DNA of 64,000 bases from Paenibacillus sabuli (lineage in GTDB: Bacteria; Bacillota; Bacilli; Paenibacillales; Paenibacillaceae), in contig NZ_JACXIZ010000017.1 of the NCBI RefSeq assembly GCF_014705605.1, positions 122,857 to 186,856 on the forward strand, in the 5' to 3' direction. The notes below the pieces were generated by a model. That model did no database searches and was not told the origin of the DNA. It was given only the letters and a program-made list of their open reading frames with translations. Positions 1 to 8,694 of this stretch are shown here, in pieces. The position numbers were made by a program, and so were the translations under genes. How positions within the stretch are numbered: position 1 is the first letter of the stretch; each line of letters opens with the position of its first letter.

Positions 1-2
1 TC

Positions 3-992
3 GCCATCGTGCTCGTATTCGGGGCGTGGCTGGCGATGCGCGAGGCGCTGACGGTCGGCACGATCGTCGCCTTCATCGCCTACTTGCGCTTGCTGCAAAA
101 TCCGATCCGCCACTTCAGCCGGATCATCAACACGATCCAGCAGTCGGCCGCCGCCTACGAGCGGATCGCCGAAATTCTGAACACCGAGCCCCAGGTGGCG
201 GACGCCCCCGGCGCGGCGGAGCTGCATCTGCGCGGCGGCGAGGTGGTGTTCGCGGGCGTCGGCTTCGCCTACAAGACGGGCGAGCCGGTGCTGCGCGACT
301 TCGACCTGACGCTGCCGGCCGGGCAGGTGACCGCGCTCGTCGGCTCGTCGGGCTCGGGCAAGACGACGGTGGCGAATCTGATCAGCCGCTTCTACGACCC
401 GCAGGCCGGACAGATCGTCATCGACGGGCAGCCGCTGCGGGAGGTGACGCTCGCCTCGCTGCGCGGGCAGATCGGCTTCGTGTCGCAGGAGGTCGTGCTG
501 CTCGACGGCACGATCCGCGACAACCTGCTGTACGGCAAGCCGGACGCCGCCGATGCGGAGCTGGAGTCGGCGGCGCGCGCCGCGCATGCCGACGCCTTCA
601 TCGCCGCCTTCGCAGACGGCTACGACACGCAGATCGGCGAGCGCGGCATCAAGCTGTCCGGCGGGCAAAAGCAGCGGCTCTCGATCGCCAGGACGATCCT
701 CAAGGATCCGCGAATCGTCATCCTCGACGAGGCGACAGCGGCGCTCGACACCGAGTCCGAGCAGCTCATCCAGGAGGCGCTGGCCCGTCTGCTGCGCGGC
801 CGCACCTGCCTCGTCATCGCGCACCGGCTCTCCACGATCCGGCAGGCCGACCGCATTCACGTGCTGGAGCATGGCCGCATCGTCGAGAGCGGCAATCACG
901 ACGAGCTGCTGACGCGCGGCGGACGCTACCGGCAGCTCCATGACCTGCAATTTCCGCAGGAGGAGCCGGCAGAGGAACGGCCGATGTCCTGA
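3..992 (+). CDS. ABC transporter, fused permease/ATP-binding protein (5' end cut off)
   Basis: This is the C-terminal part of a half-size ABC exporter; the reading frame is already open at the left window edge, so the start and most membrane helices are missing. The visible part holds the end of the transmembrane domain (about 60 residues) and a full nucleotide-binding domain: Walker A GSSGSGKTT, Q-loop SQEV, signature LSGGQKQR, Walker B IVILDEATAALD and H-loop AHRLST. Such proteins act as dimers in the cytoplasmic membrane and export lipids, peptides or drugs at the cost of ATP. The substrate cannot be told from this part. No clear terminator follows. Confidence 0.95.
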   Translation, partial: AIVLVFGAWLAMREALTVGTIVAFIAYLRLLQNPIRHFSRIINTIQQSAAAYERIAEILNTEPQVADAPGAAELHLRGGEVVFAGVGFAYKTGEPVLRDFDLTLPAGQVTALVGSSGSGKTTVANLISRFYDPQAGQIVIDGQPLREVTLASLRGQIGFVSQEVVLLDGTIRDNLLYGKPDAADAELESAARAAHADAFIAAFADGYDTQIGERGIKLSGGQKQRLSIARTILKDPRIVILDEATAALDTESEQLIQEALARLLRGRTCLVIAHRLSTIRQADRIHVLEHGRIVESGNHDELLTRGGRYRQLHDLQFPQEEPAEERPMS

Positions 993-1112
993 TCTGCCTT
1001 GAGCCTTCACGATCGCGCACATCGGCCCTGATTTCACTCAGGTCCCGGCCCGATCTAATTTGCGCACCCGCGATCGCACACGTCGATCCTGCCGTCCCGT
1101 CCCGCTCTTGGG

Positions 1113-1190
1113 CGACCTATGCGGCCTCTACGCAAATTTCCGCCTCTACGCAAATTGCGGCCTCTACGCAAATTGCGGCCTATACGCGGC
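1113..1190. repeat. 18-bp tandem repeat, about 3.5 copies
   Basis: The unit GCCTCTACGCAAATTGCG is repeated head to tail with small changes, and the last copy is degenerate (CTATACGCGG). It lies between the ABC exporter and a gene fragment. Because 18 is a multiple of three the frame stays open, but no ribosome binding site precedes it and I do not regard it as coding. Confidence 0.7.
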
Positions 1191-1251
1191 CTGCGGCATC
1201 CAGCGCGCTTCTCTCTGCGGGAAGCCGCGGGGCGCCGCAAGCCGCTTCGTC

Positions 1252-1553
1252 ATGCATCCGGATGACCTCCAGCAGCGATCTGGCTGGCCGGAGGTGTCGG
1301 CGTCGACCGAGCTGTTCTTCAATTCCGAGGCGATGACGCTCGCCCGCTACCCGAACACCGGCTACGTGACGATCGCCGACGTAATCGACGAAGGCTCGTA
1401 TCCGCGCGGCGGAGACAACTCCAACCGCGGGCCGATCTTCGTCTACGACGGCACCCGTCCGGAGCGCTGGTCCGAGGCGGACGATATCTGGATGTATGGA
1501 TTCTGGTGGTACGACTGGGCCGATTCCAACATGCAGATCGAGTCGATCGACAC
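1252..1553 (+). pseudogene. Fragment of a large beta-helix-type secreted protein
   Basis: About 100 codons encode a stretch that reads like an internal part of the large right-handed beta-helix proteins of Paenibacilli: ELFFNSEAMTLARYPNTGY, then a DEGSYPRGGDNSNRGP segment and an ADDIWMYGFWWYDWADSN segment. There is no start codon with a ribosome binding site, no signal peptide and none of the downstream beta-helix. The frame runs from the 18-bp repeats and then continues into the antisense of the minus-strand gene beginning at 1886, so both ends are truncated. I read it as a deletion remnant. The family is assigned from memory of these motifs. Confidence 0.65.
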
Positions 1554-1886
1554 CGTTACGCGCTCGCCTTCGGCGTCGGTATAGGCGATGAAGATCGAGC
1601 CTTCGCCGCGCAGCGTCAGCTGGGGCCGCCAGACAGTGCGTTCGCCCGTCGCTATCGGCTCGTCATAAGCATCCTGCAGCCGGCTTCCCTGCAGCCCGCT
1701 CACTACGCCGGCCTGCAGGTCGGCGATCGACGCGCTCGTGTCGTTGTGCAGCATCACCGTGAACGGGCGGGTCATATTATAGAACGCACTGTCGCGCCAG
1801 GCCTCCAGGCCGAGCCAGAGCAGCGCGGCGAGCGCCGCCGTCGCGACCAACGTGGCCGCAATGCCGATCGCCACAGGTTTTCGCAT
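1443..1886 (-). CDS. Small membrane-anchored protein with chimeric C-terminus
   Basis: The start is supported by AAGGAGG about 9 nt upstream on the minus strand. The 147-residue product has an N-terminal membrane segment (residues 6-28) followed by an extracytoplasmic domain with no family I recognise. From about residue 116 (near position 1540) the frame reads the antisense of the beta-helix remnant, so the last 30 or so residues are probably not original and the true 3' end appears lost. It may still make a membrane protein with an altered tail. The terminator at 1957-1986 separates it from yqzM upstream. Confidence 0.6.
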   Translation of the reverse strand: MRKPVAIGIAATLVATAALAALLWLGLEAWRDSAFYNMTRPFTVMLHNDTSASIADLQAGVVSGLQGSRLQDAYDEPIATGERTVWRPQLTLRGEGSIFIAYTDAEGERVTVSIDSICMLESAQSYHQNPYIQISSASDQRSGRVPS

Positions 1887-1956
1887 CTCGTTCGGCGCCT
1901 CCTTAGGGATTTTTTTCTATTCATAATAGACGAAGGCCGCGGGACCGAGGTTAAAA

Positions 1957-1986
1957 AAAGAGACCGCCCCAAGGAGGACGGTCTCT
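1957..1986 (-). terminator. Rho-independent terminator of yqzM
   Basis: An 8-bp stem (AGAGACCG / CGGTCTCT) closes a 12-nt loop and is followed on the minus strand by a run of seven T. It lies about 20 nt after the yqzM stop codon. Confidence 0.85.
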
Positions 1987-2006
1987 GGCATGCATCGTCG
2001 AAAGCG

Positions 2007-2153
2007 CTAGCTGATCAAAAACTTGATGATGACCGCGACCGCGAAAATGACGGTCATAAATCCGGCCATCGCGGCAAAGCCCACGACGAGGTCGTTGAAA
2101 TCGTGGCGCTTTTCTTCGTTGACGTGGTTGCGCGGATCCTGTACATTGTCCAT
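2007..2153 (-). CDS. yqzM: YqzM family small membrane protein
   Basis: This 48-residue ORF begins MDNVQDPRNHVNEEKRHDFN and continues as a single hydrophobic helix (about residues 23-47). Layout and length match the YqzM family of Bacilli: a short charged N-terminus, then GF..GF and one membrane span at the end. GAGGAGG lies 9 nt before the ATG, a sigma-A promoter lies at 2211-2240 and a terminator follows, so it is a complete monocistronic unit. In Bacillus subtilis yqzM lies near the comE genes; that context is absent here. Its function is not known to me. Confidence 0.8.
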   Translation of the reverse strand: MDNVQDPRNHVNEEKRHDFNDLVVGFAAMAGFMTVIFAVAVIIKFLIS

Positions 2154-2210
2154 CGTATCGGCGTCCTCCTCGAACTCGAACCCTTCGGCTCACGAATGCA
2201 ATATGTCCTT

Positions 2211-2240
2211 AGTATACCCAATTAGCCGATTCCATGTAAA
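2211..2240 (-). promoter_or_regulatory. Sigma-A promoter of yqzM
   Basis: On the minus strand TTTACA and TATACT are separated by 18 bp, about 50 nt upstream of the yqzM start. Confidence 0.7.
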
Positions 2241-2309
2241 GGGCAAGCTCGTGACAATTGTGGGGCGAAGGCTGCGCTTGAGGTCTCGCCTCCTGGGGCC
2301 TCGAACGGG

Positions 2310-2340
2310 TTGCCGCAAGGAGATACGGGTATGGTACAAT
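2310..2340 (+). promoter_or_regulatory. Probable sigma-A promoter of uvrC
   Basis: The -10 element TACAAT at 2335-2340 is preceded by TGG (extended -10 form). A weak -35, TTGCCG, lies at 2310-2315 with a 19-bp spacer. The uvrC start codon is 53 nt downstream. Confidence 0.5.
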
Positions 2341-2392
2341 GGAGAGGAACATTCATTCGCGCCGGAGCGCGCAGGACAGGGAGGGGAGCGTC

Positions 2393-4597
2393 ATGGAAGA
2401 GCAGCCTAAGCCGCGCACGCGCGCAGGCCGGACGGCAGGCGGCGTCTCGGAGCTCATCCGCGGCAAGCTGGCGCTGCTGCCCGATCAGCCGGGCTGTTAT
2501 TTGATGAAAAACGAGACCGGCACGATCATCTACGTCGGCAAGGCCAAGGTGCTCAAAAATCGGGTGCGTTCGTATTTCAACGGCAGCCACGACGGCAAAA
2601 CGCAGCGGCTCGTCTCGGAGATCCGGGACTTCGAATATATCGTCACCTCCAGCAACATGGAAGCGCTCATCCTGGAGTGTAATCTCATCAAGCAGCATCA
2701 TCCGCGCTACAACGTGCTGCTCAAGGACGACAAGTCGTTCCCTTACATTAAAATTACGAGCGAGAAGCATCCCAAGCTCGAGGTTACGCGCCGCGTCGTC
2801 AAGGACAAGGGCAAATACTTCGGTCCTTATCCAAACGCCTACGCGGCGCAGCAGACCAAGAAGCTGCTGGACCGTCTTTATCCGCTGCGCAAGTGCAAGA
2901 CGCTGCCGGACAAGGTGTGTCTCTACTATCATATGGGGCAGTGTGTCGCGCCGTGCGAATTTGAGGTCGAGCAGCAGACCTACGATCAGATGGTGCAGGA
3001 CATTGCGCGCTTTTTGGGCGGCGGCCAGGCGGATGTGCGCAAGGAGCTGCAGCGCAAGATGGAGGAAGCGGCGGAGGCGCTCGAGTTCGAGCGTGCGCGC
3101 GAGTATCGCGATCAGGTGGCGGCGATCGACGCGGTCATGGAGAAGCAGAAGATCACGCTCCCCGATACGCTCGACCGCGACGTATTCGGCTACGCAGTGG
3201 ACAAGGGCTGGATGTGCGTTCAGATCCTATATATGCGGCAAGGCAAGCTGATCGAACGTCATGCGACGACATTCCCGTTCTACGGCACGGCCTACGAGGA
3301 CTTCATGTCTTTCGTCACGCAATATTACAGCGACAATCCGGCCCTCCCCAGGGAGGTGCTGCTGCCGCTCGAGCAGGACGCCGGCGAAGCGGCGGGAGCA
3401 GAGCCGGACGAATCGGATGCGCAGGGTACGGAGCCGACAGCCGAATCGGACGGCGTTCTGTACGCGGACGGTGCGGAGCTGGTGGGCGAGTCGGGCGGGC
3501 TGAATGCGAACGCCGGCGAAGCACTAGGATCGAAGACGGCTGACTCGGAGTCGGACGGCACGAATCCCGTGAGCGAATCGGGCGAAGCAGATGGTGCAGG
3601 AGCAGAGCCGGTGGCGGAGTCGGGTGAAGCATGTGCTGCAGGAGTCGAGTCGGTGGCGGAGTCGGGCGAGACATATGCTGCAGGAGTCGAGTCGGAGGCG
3701 GAGTCGGGTGAAGCATGCGCGGACGGCACGGAGCTTGAGCAGCGGGAGTCCGATGTGACAGCCGAGCTGGCGAGCTGGCTCAAGGTCAAGGTGGCTGTGC
3801 CGCAGCGCGGCCGAAAGAAGGATGTCGTCGCCATGGCGATGGACAACGCGCGCAGGTCGCTGGACGAGAAGTTCCGGCTGATCGAGCGCGACGAGGAGCG
3901 CAGCGTCAAGGCCGCCGAATCGCTGGCCGGCTGGCTCGGACTCGGACAAGCGCGCCGCATCGAAGCTTTCGACAACTCCAATATTCAGGGCACCGATCCG
4001 GTATCGGCGATGGTCGTCTTCACCGACGGCAAGCCGGACCGCAAGCAGTACCGCAAGTACAAGGTGCGGACCGTGACCGGGCCGGACGATTACGAGACGA
4101 TGCGCGAGGTGATCCGGCGGCGCTACGAGCGCGTGCTCAAGGAAGGGCTCGAGCTCCCGGACGTCATCGTCGTGGACGGCGGCAAAGGGCAGATCTCGGC
4201 CGCCATCGACGTGCTGACAAGCGAGCTCGGCTTGCACATTGCCGTATGCGGGCTGGTCAAGGACGCCCGCCATCGCACGGCGCAGCTGATGACCGGCGAC
4301 CCGCCGCAGATCGTGCCGCTGCCGCGCGACAGCCAAGAGTTCTACTTACTCCAGCGCATCCAGGACGAGGTCCATCGCTTCGCGATTACCTTCCATCGCG
4401 AGACGCGGGCCAAGTCGATGGTCGCCTCGCAGCTCGATGCGATTCCGGGCATCGGCGAGAAGCGGCGCAAGCAGCTGCTGCGGCATTTCGGTTCGCTCAA
4501 AAAAATCAAGACCGCCTCCATCGAGGACTTCCGCCCGCTGGCGCTCGGCGACAAGCTGGCGGCCAAGGTGCTGGACGCATTAAGGGACGAACCGTAG
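2393..4597 (+). CDS. uvrC: UvrABC system protein C with a large acidic insertion
   Basis: UvrC makes the two incisions flanking a lesion during nucleotide excision repair, working with UvrA and UvrB. The ATG at 2393 follows GGGAGGGGAG and gives 734 residues, well above the usual 590-620. In order: GIY-YIG nuclease (about 20-100, PGCYLMKN...IIYVGKA), the Cys cluster region ([17 protein letters not shown]), UVR motif (about 220-255), RNase H-like nuclease ([17 protein letters not shown]) and C-terminal helix-hairpin-helix ([18 protein letters not shown]). All expected motifs are present. The extra length is an Ala/Glu/Ser/Gly-rich segment at residues 328-455 between the UVR-side half and the RNase H-like half, listed separately. 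No neighbour forms an operon with it. Confidence 0.97.
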   Translation: MEEQPKPRTRAGRTAGGVSELIRGKLALLPDQPGCYLMKNETGTIIYVGKAKVLKNRVRSYFNGSHDGKTQRLVSEIRDFEYIVTSSNMEALILECNLIKQHHPRYNVLLKDDKSFPYIKITSEKHPKLEVTRRVVKDKGKYFGPYPNAYAAQQTKKLLDRLYPLRKCKTLPDKVCLYYHMGQCVAPCEFEVEQQTYDQMVQDIARFLGGGQADVRKELQRKMEEAAEALEFERAREYRDQVAAIDAVMEKQKITLPDTLDRDVFGYAVDKGWMCVQILYMRQGKLIERHATTFPFYGTAYEDFMSFVTQYYSDNPALPREVLLPLEQDAGEAAGAEPDESDAQGTEPTAESDGVLYADGAELVGESGGLNANAGEALGSKTADSESDGTNPVSESGEADGAGAEPVAESGEACAAGVESVAESGETYAAGVESEAESGEACADGTELEQRESDVTAELASWLKVKVAVPQRGRKKDVVAMAMDNARRSLDEKFRLIERDEERSVKAAESLAGWLGLGQARRIEAFDNSNIQGTDPVSAMVVFTDGKPDRKQYRKYKVRTVTGPDDYETMREVIRRRYERVLKEGLELPDVIVVDGGKGQISAAIDVLTSELGLHIAVCGLVKDARHRTAQLMTGDPPQIVPLPRDSQEFYLLQRIQDEVHRFAITFHRETRAKSMVASQLDAIPGIGEKRRKQLLRHFGSLKKIKTASIEDFRPLALGDKLAAKVLDALRDEP
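3376..3760 (+). repeat. Low-complexity acidic insertion with 42-bp repeats inside uvrC
   Basis: About 128 in-frame codons interrupt uvrC between LLPLEQD and [10 protein letters not shown], which are close together in ordinary UvrC. The segment is rich in E, A, S, G and D, and ends with three near-copies of a 14-residue unit ([42 protein letters not shown]), i.e. 42-bp DNA repeats at about 3616-3735. The frame is intact throughout, so it is probably a flexible linker that grew by repeat expansion. Confidence 0.85.
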
Positions 4598-4618
4598 CCA
4601 CGGTTCGTCCCTTCTTTT
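4582..4618 (+). terminator. Rho-independent terminator overlapping the uvrC stop codon
   Basis: A perfect 14-bp stem (AAGGGACGAACCGT with its complement) closes an AGCC loop and ends in CTTCTTTT. The uvrC TAG lies at the 5' edge of the loop. Confidence 0.85.
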
Positions 4619-4691
4619 GAATGCATGCGATTTAGGCACAATTTTGGCGCGTATGCTTGAATCGTCGAGGTCGACCGTGGCCCGCCGTCCC

Positions 4692-5183
4692 TACAATGGC
4701 GTTAATTTAACGATATCGGTCTAAGCAAAGCCTGTGTCCCGCCAATAGCGTTAATTTTTAACGTTATTGATCTATGCAAAGGTAGTGTCCCGCCAATAGC
4801 GTTAATTTTTAACGTTATTGATCTATGCAAAGGTAGTGTCCTGCCAATAGCGTTAATTTTTAACGTTATTGGTCTATGCAAAGGTAGTGTCCCGCCAATA
4901 GCGTTACTTTTTAACGTTATTGATCTATGCAAAGGTAGTGTCCTGCCAATAGCGTTACTTTTTAACGTTATTGATCTATGCAGAGCCTGTGTCCCGCCAA
5001 TAGCGTTATTTTTTAACGTTATCGGTCTATGCAAAGGTGGTGTCCCGCCAATAGCGTTACTTTTTAACGTTATCGGTCTAAGCAAAGGCTGTGTCCCGCA
5101 ATAGCGTTATTTTTTAACGCTATTGGTCTATGCAGAGCCTGCCGTCCGCCAATAGCGTTACTTTTTAACGTTATTGGTCACTG
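4692..5183. repeat. 51-bp tandem repeat array, about 9-10 units
   Basis: Unit starts (GTGTCCCGCC) fall at 4734, 4785, 4836, 4887, 4938, 4989, 5040 and 5091, exactly 51 bp apart, with degenerate units at both ends. Each unit contains an imperfect palindrome, AATAGCGTTA followed by a short T-rich centre and TAACGTTATT. Because 51 is a multiple of three, a 127-codon frame stays open on the minus strand (unit SITLKINAIGGTLPLHR), but it has no ribosome binding site. Units abut directly with no variable spacer. Confidence 0.9.
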
Positions 5184-5189
5184 CGTGGC

Positions 5190-5350
5190 CGCCCGGATCC
5201 CGCGCAACTGACCCGCGTCCCGCGCAGTTGGCCCGGATTCCGCGTGGCCGTTCCGCATCCCGCACGACTGAGGCGCATCCCGGGAAAATGGATAGCATCC
5301 GGGGCACTTCCGCCCGCGCCCGGCGCAGCTGAAAGGCACCTGGGCACTCC
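5190..5350. repeat. Degenerate GC-rich repeats of roughly 25-30 bp
   Basis: The stretch contains recurring CCCGCGCARYTG-like and GCATCCCG-like pieces at irregular spacing, forming a transition from the 51-bp array to the 15-bp array. I see no gene, promoter or terminator. Confidence 0.5.
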
Positions 5351-5354
5351 TGCC

Positions 5355-5428
5355 CAGCGCCCTTGCCCGCCGCGCCCTTGCCCGCCGCGCCCTTGCTCGC
5401 CGCGCCCTTGCCCGCCGCGCCCTTGCCT
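5355..5428. repeat. 15-bp tandem repeat, about 5 copies
   Basis: GCGCCCTTGCCCGCC is repeated head to tail about five times with one C-to-T change. Predicted frames through it are low-complexity AAPLP or GKGAA peptides with no start signal. Confidence 0.85.
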
Positions 5429-5524
5429 ATGCGGCCTGTGTCGCGCATAACCAGCTGCGTCGGGCTGAGCCTTGCCCCAAGGTCGCCGGGGCGTTTTGGG
5501 GCCGCACTCAGTAGGCCATATGAG

Positions 5525-5838
5525 TGCGCTCTATCCGTACGCTCTATCCGTACGCTCTATCCGTACGCTCTATCCGTACGCTCTATCCGTACGCTCTATC
5601 CGTGCGCTCTATCCGTGCGCCCTATCCGTACGCTCTATCCGTACGCTCTATCCGTGCGCCCTATCCGTGCGCTCTATCCGTACGCTCTATCCGTACGCTC
5701 TGTCCGTGCGCCCTATCCGTGCGCTCTATCCGTACGCTCTATCCGTGCGCCCTATCCGTGCGCCCTATCCGTGCGCCCTGTCCGTGCGCCCTATCCGTGC
5801 GCCCTATCCGTGCGCCCTATCCGTGCGCCATATCAGTG
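5525..5838. repeat. 13-bp tandem repeat, about 24 copies
   Basis: CTCTATCCGTACG and its variants CCCTATCCGTGCG and CTCTATCCGTGCG repeat head to tail for about 310 bp. As 13 is not a multiple of three, all three frames cycle through the same 13-residue peptide, which explains several overlapping open frames here. The array ends about 20 bp from the stop codon of the minus-strand CPBP gene. Confidence 0.92.
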
Positions 5839-5857
5839 GCGCACGGACTGCCAGCAC

Positions 5858-7531
5858 TCAGAGCGGGCCGGCGGGCTCGGGCGGAGCCGGGCGGCCCAGC
5901 GGTTCGCGCCCCGCCCGCCGCCGGCTCCACTCGCGCAGCAACCAGGCGATCGGCACCGGCAGGAGGAGATAGAGGATGCCGGCCAGCACATTGATCGGCG
6001 TCCCGAGCAGGATCAGCATCGCCGCCATCATGACCGTGTTGACGATGGCGTGGGTGAAGACGGCGGTGATGAAGCCGAAGCGCAAGAAGATGAAGCTGAA
6101 CAGCAGGCCGACGATCGTCAGCTCGATCAGACGCGTCGTCGCCGGATAGATCGGATACGTGACGTGGCCGAGCGCCCAGATGATCGTCGGAATGAGCGAG
6201 GCGACGAACAGATTCTTGAACCACTTGCGCAGCAGTCCGATACCGAACAGCCGGTACACCGCTTCCTCCGAGATCGCCGCGCACCAGGCGAGCACGGGGA
6301 ACAGCCACGGCGCGCCGAAGTTGTACGGCGACTGCGTCACATCGCTGGTCGCCCAGGCGCCGATGCCCTCCTGCAGGAGCAACAGGATCAGCGTCTGAAT
6401 GCCCAGCATGGCGAAGGCCAGCAAATACGAGAGCTTCATGCTGCGCCACACATGCTCGCCGTAGCCGCTCTCTCCGAAGCGCGGCCAGAGCCGCCGTCCT
6501 GCCGAGCGCCACAGGCCGTCGCCCGCGACGAGCGCGAAATAGACGGAGGCGGCCATCGCGACGACGATAAATACGTTGATGATCAGCCCGATCGAGACGA
6601 AGCTGTCGGCATCGGGCGTCTCGCCGATGCCCGCCCGCAAGCCGTCGGCCATGTTGTAATTGTTCGCGACATACAGCGCAAAGAAAATGACCGTGAGCGC
6701 GATGCCGCGCAAAAACGACGTGTGCCGGCGATAGACTGCCGCATATATGATAGACAAAATGAACAGCACCGCCGTTAGCCCGAAATACCCGCCAAGCGAA
6801 AGGGCGGCGCCGAGCTGATCCTGCTGCTTCACGTAGTCGCGGTAGGGCTGCGGCACGTCGAACTCCGGCTTGTAGGCGACCGTCCGAATCGTCCCGTCCT
6901 CGGCGCGGGCGGAGCGAATGTGCAATTGCAGCTCGGCCTCGTCCAAGGTGCTGCCAACGACACGCAGCACGACCGTGCCGGTGTCGGCGATGCCCGGCAG
7001 CGCCGTCAATTCCTCCGTGCGGAAGCCGCGCGCAGCGGCGACTGTCTTGGCCGCCTCCACGGCCGGCTCGTAATCGATCAGCGGCTGCTCGCTCGGCAGC
7101 GGGTTGCCGAGCCGGTTCCAGGAGACGACCTCGCCCGTTTCCATATGCAGATATACATAATACAGCGACTCGCCCCCGGCGCTGTTGATGCGCGGCGTGC
7201 GCACCTCGACCTGGTACGTATCCACCGGAAAACGCGCGTCATAGCGCTGCTCGTAGGTCGCCATGCTCTCGGTCTTGGCGAGGTAGCCGCTGAGCAGCCG
7301 GTCGGACTGATGAATCGCATGCGTCGACGTCGGCTCGGCGCCGAAGCGCTCGCGCACGAAGTCGGCGGCGATTTCTTGCGCTTCGTCTTTTTCCATGACC
7401 GTGATCGTATTGCCGGTAAAGAAGCTGTCCGAGGTCGCAGGCATAATTTGCAGCAGCAGATAGATCAATGCGCCGATCGCGCCGAGCCAAAGGTACGTTT
7501 TCCAAGGCGGATCGTGATGAAGCAGGTTCAT
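5858..7531 (-). CDS. CPBP family intramembrane metalloprotease
   Basis: The product is a 557-residue polytopic membrane protein. Residues 15-35 form one helix; an extracytoplasmic domain follows (about 36-250); the C-terminal half holds at least eight hydrophobic segments with the CPBP/CAAX-protease motifs SEEAVYR (EExxxR), the GHVTYP histidine and THAIVNT (HxxxN). These residues bind metal and cleave within the membrane in Rce1-type proteases; some relatives process bacteriocins. The ATG overlaps the upstream LysR stop codon by 4 nt (ATGA), so the two genes are translationally coupled. A longer N-terminal extension is open but only reads through the LysR gene. Substrate unknown. Confidence 0.88.
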   Translation of the reverse strand: MNLLHHDPPWKTYLWLGAIGALIYLLLQIMPATSDSFFTGNTITVMEKDEAQEIAADFVRERFGAEPTSTHAIHQSDRLLSGYLAKTESMATYEQRYDARFPVDTYQVEVRTPRINSAGGESLYYVYLHMETGEVVSWNRLGNPLPSEQPLIDYEPAVEAAKTVAAARGFRTEELTALPGIADTGTVVLRVVGSTLDEAELQLHIRSARAEDGTIRTVAYKPEFDVPQPYRDYVKQQDQLGAALSLGGYFGLTAVLFILSIIYAAVYRRHTSFLRGIALTVIFFALYVANNYNMADGLRAGIGETPDADSFVSIGLIINVFIVVAMAASVYFALVAGDGLWRSAGRRLWPRFGESGYGEHVWRSMKLSYLLAFAMLGIQTLILLLLQEGIGAWATSDVTQSPYNFGAPWLFPVLAWCAAISEEAVYRLFGIGLLRKWFKNLFVASLIPTIIWALGHVTYPIYPATTRLIELTIVGLLFSFIFLRFGFITAVFTHAIVNTVMMAAMLILLGTPINVLAGILYLLLPVPIAWLLREWSRRRAGREPLGRPAPPEPAGPL

Positions 7532-8484
7532 TTCAGCACCTCTGTATGGGATTTTTGGACCTTGTGCTTGCCGCCGGAATAGATGCTGATGCTGTCGATC
7601 AACAGCCGCAGCGTAGAGCCCGGCGGGGCGGCGGAGTCGCTGTAGATGAGCGAGGTCGTGCGCTTCGTCTGGGCCAGCTCGTCGACCTTGACAATCGTCA
7701 GCTCGTTGTCCTCGAGTTGCTGCATGCGCAGATACGAGCGGGGCAGCAGGGCGGCGGCGCGGCACGTGTGCAGCAGCCGCAGGATCGCTTCGAACGAATC
7801 GATCTCCATCCGCACATCGGGCGACACATGGTAGCTGTGCAGCAACTCGTCGATCAGCGTGCGGTACCACGTCCCCTCGGAGAACAGGATCATTGGCAGG
7901 CCGTCCAGCGCACGGATGCCGGGCATGCCCTTGTCCAGGACGAGATGGTTTTTCGGCACGACCAGTTCCAGCCGATCGTCGAATAACGGGATGCACTTGA
8001 GGGCGGGCTCGCTGATCAGCGAAGCGACGAGCCCCAGCTCGGCCTTGTGGTCGCGGACGAGCGTGACGATCTCGTGCGTTTTGCCGGTGACGGCCTTGAT
8101 GTCCAGCTCGGGATGGGAAGCGGTGAGCCCCTGGATCAGATCGGGCAGCGTCGTCTGCAGCGTCGTCAGACTGGCCCCGATCGTGAGCGGGACGCGGCCG
8201 GCCGTTTTGAAGGCCTGCAGCTTTTGCAAGTAGCGCAGCCTGAGCTGCCGCAGCTCCAAGGCGAATTCGTAGGTGAGCTGGCCGCTGCGGGTGAGCTCCA
8301 GCCGCTTGCCGACGCGGCGGAACAGCTCCACGCCCAGCTCTTCCTCGAGCTTGACGACCCGGCGCGAGAGCGCGGGCTGCGACAGGTTGAGCACTGCGGA
8401 CGCCCGGTTCAGGCTGGACTGCTCCACGACGGTAGCGAACATGTGCATGTCTTCGAGCACACGCGGGTCCTCCTTCTTCCTCAT
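7528..8484 (-). CDS. LysR family transcriptional regulator
   Basis: The product has 318 residues. The N-terminal winged helix (about 10-70) contains the typical SSLNRASAVLNLSQPALSRRVVKLEEEL region. A periplasmic-binding-protein-like effector domain follows (about 95-300). It is divergent from sdhC with 260 bp between the starts, and forms an operon with the CPBP protease gene through a 4-nt overlap. LysR proteins often act on the divergent promoter, so control of sdhCAB is a reasonable inference. The inducer is unknown. The ribosome binding site (GGAAG) is weak. Confidence 0.92.
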   Translation of the reverse strand: MRKKEDPRVLEDMHMFATVVEQSSLNRASAVLNLSQPALSRRVVKLEEELGVELFRRVGKRLELTRSGQLTYEFALELRQLRLRYLQKLQAFKTAGRVPLTIGASLTTLQTTLPDLIQGLTASHPELDIKAVTGKTHEIVTLVRDHKAELGLVASLISEPALKCIPLFDDRLELVVPKNHLVLDKGMPGIRALDGLPMILFSEGTWYRTLIDELLHSYHVSPDVRMEIDSFEAILRLLHTCRAAALLPRSYLRMQQLEDNELTIVKVDELAQTKRTTSLIYSDSAAPPGSTLRLLIDSISIYSGGKHKVQKSHTEVLK

Positions 8485-8569
8485 TGGTGATAGCTTACGC
8501 TTCCTTGGCGCAGGATAGAAGCAAGCGGATGCCGCTTCACTCTTCTTTACTAATGTCTTATCGTTATAA

Positions 8570-8587
8570 CTTATTATACAATATAAG
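8570..8587. promoter_or_regulatory. Possible LysR operator between the LysR gene and sdhC
   Basis: CTTATTATACAATATAAG is an 18-bp dyad with 5-bp arms (CTTAT / ATAAG) and an 8-bp AT-rich centre. It fits the T-N11-A form used by many LysR proteins and lies in the divergent intergenic region. This is a pattern match only. Confidence 0.35.
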
Positions 8588-8665
8588 CAATTCCATTATA
8601 AGAGGAAAAGGAGTACCATTAAGAAGTGTGAACAATATGTGTCATGATGTGTGATGGAATCGTGA

Positions 8666-8694
8666 TTGACGCTCCAAGAGGCGGGAGTTACAAT
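8666..8694 (+). promoter_or_regulatory. Sigma-A promoter of sdhCAB
   Basis: TTGACG and TACAAT are separated by 17 bp, 50 nt upstream of the sdhC start. Confidence 0.8.

Noticed and set aside
4692..5183. CRISPR array.
   Set aside because: Units are 51 bp and abut directly with no unique spacers, and there are no cas genes in the window.
5472..5994. Overlapping ORFs with LYPYALSVRSIRT repeats.
   Set aside because: They follow from the 13-bp repeat, which opens all three frames with the same peptide; there is no ribosome binding site.
5858..7996. A 712-codon version of the CPBP protease reading on into the upstream gene.
   Set aside because: The extra 155 codons are antisense-free readthrough of the LysR gene in another frame; the ATG at 7531 has a ribosome binding site and the usual 4-nt overlap.
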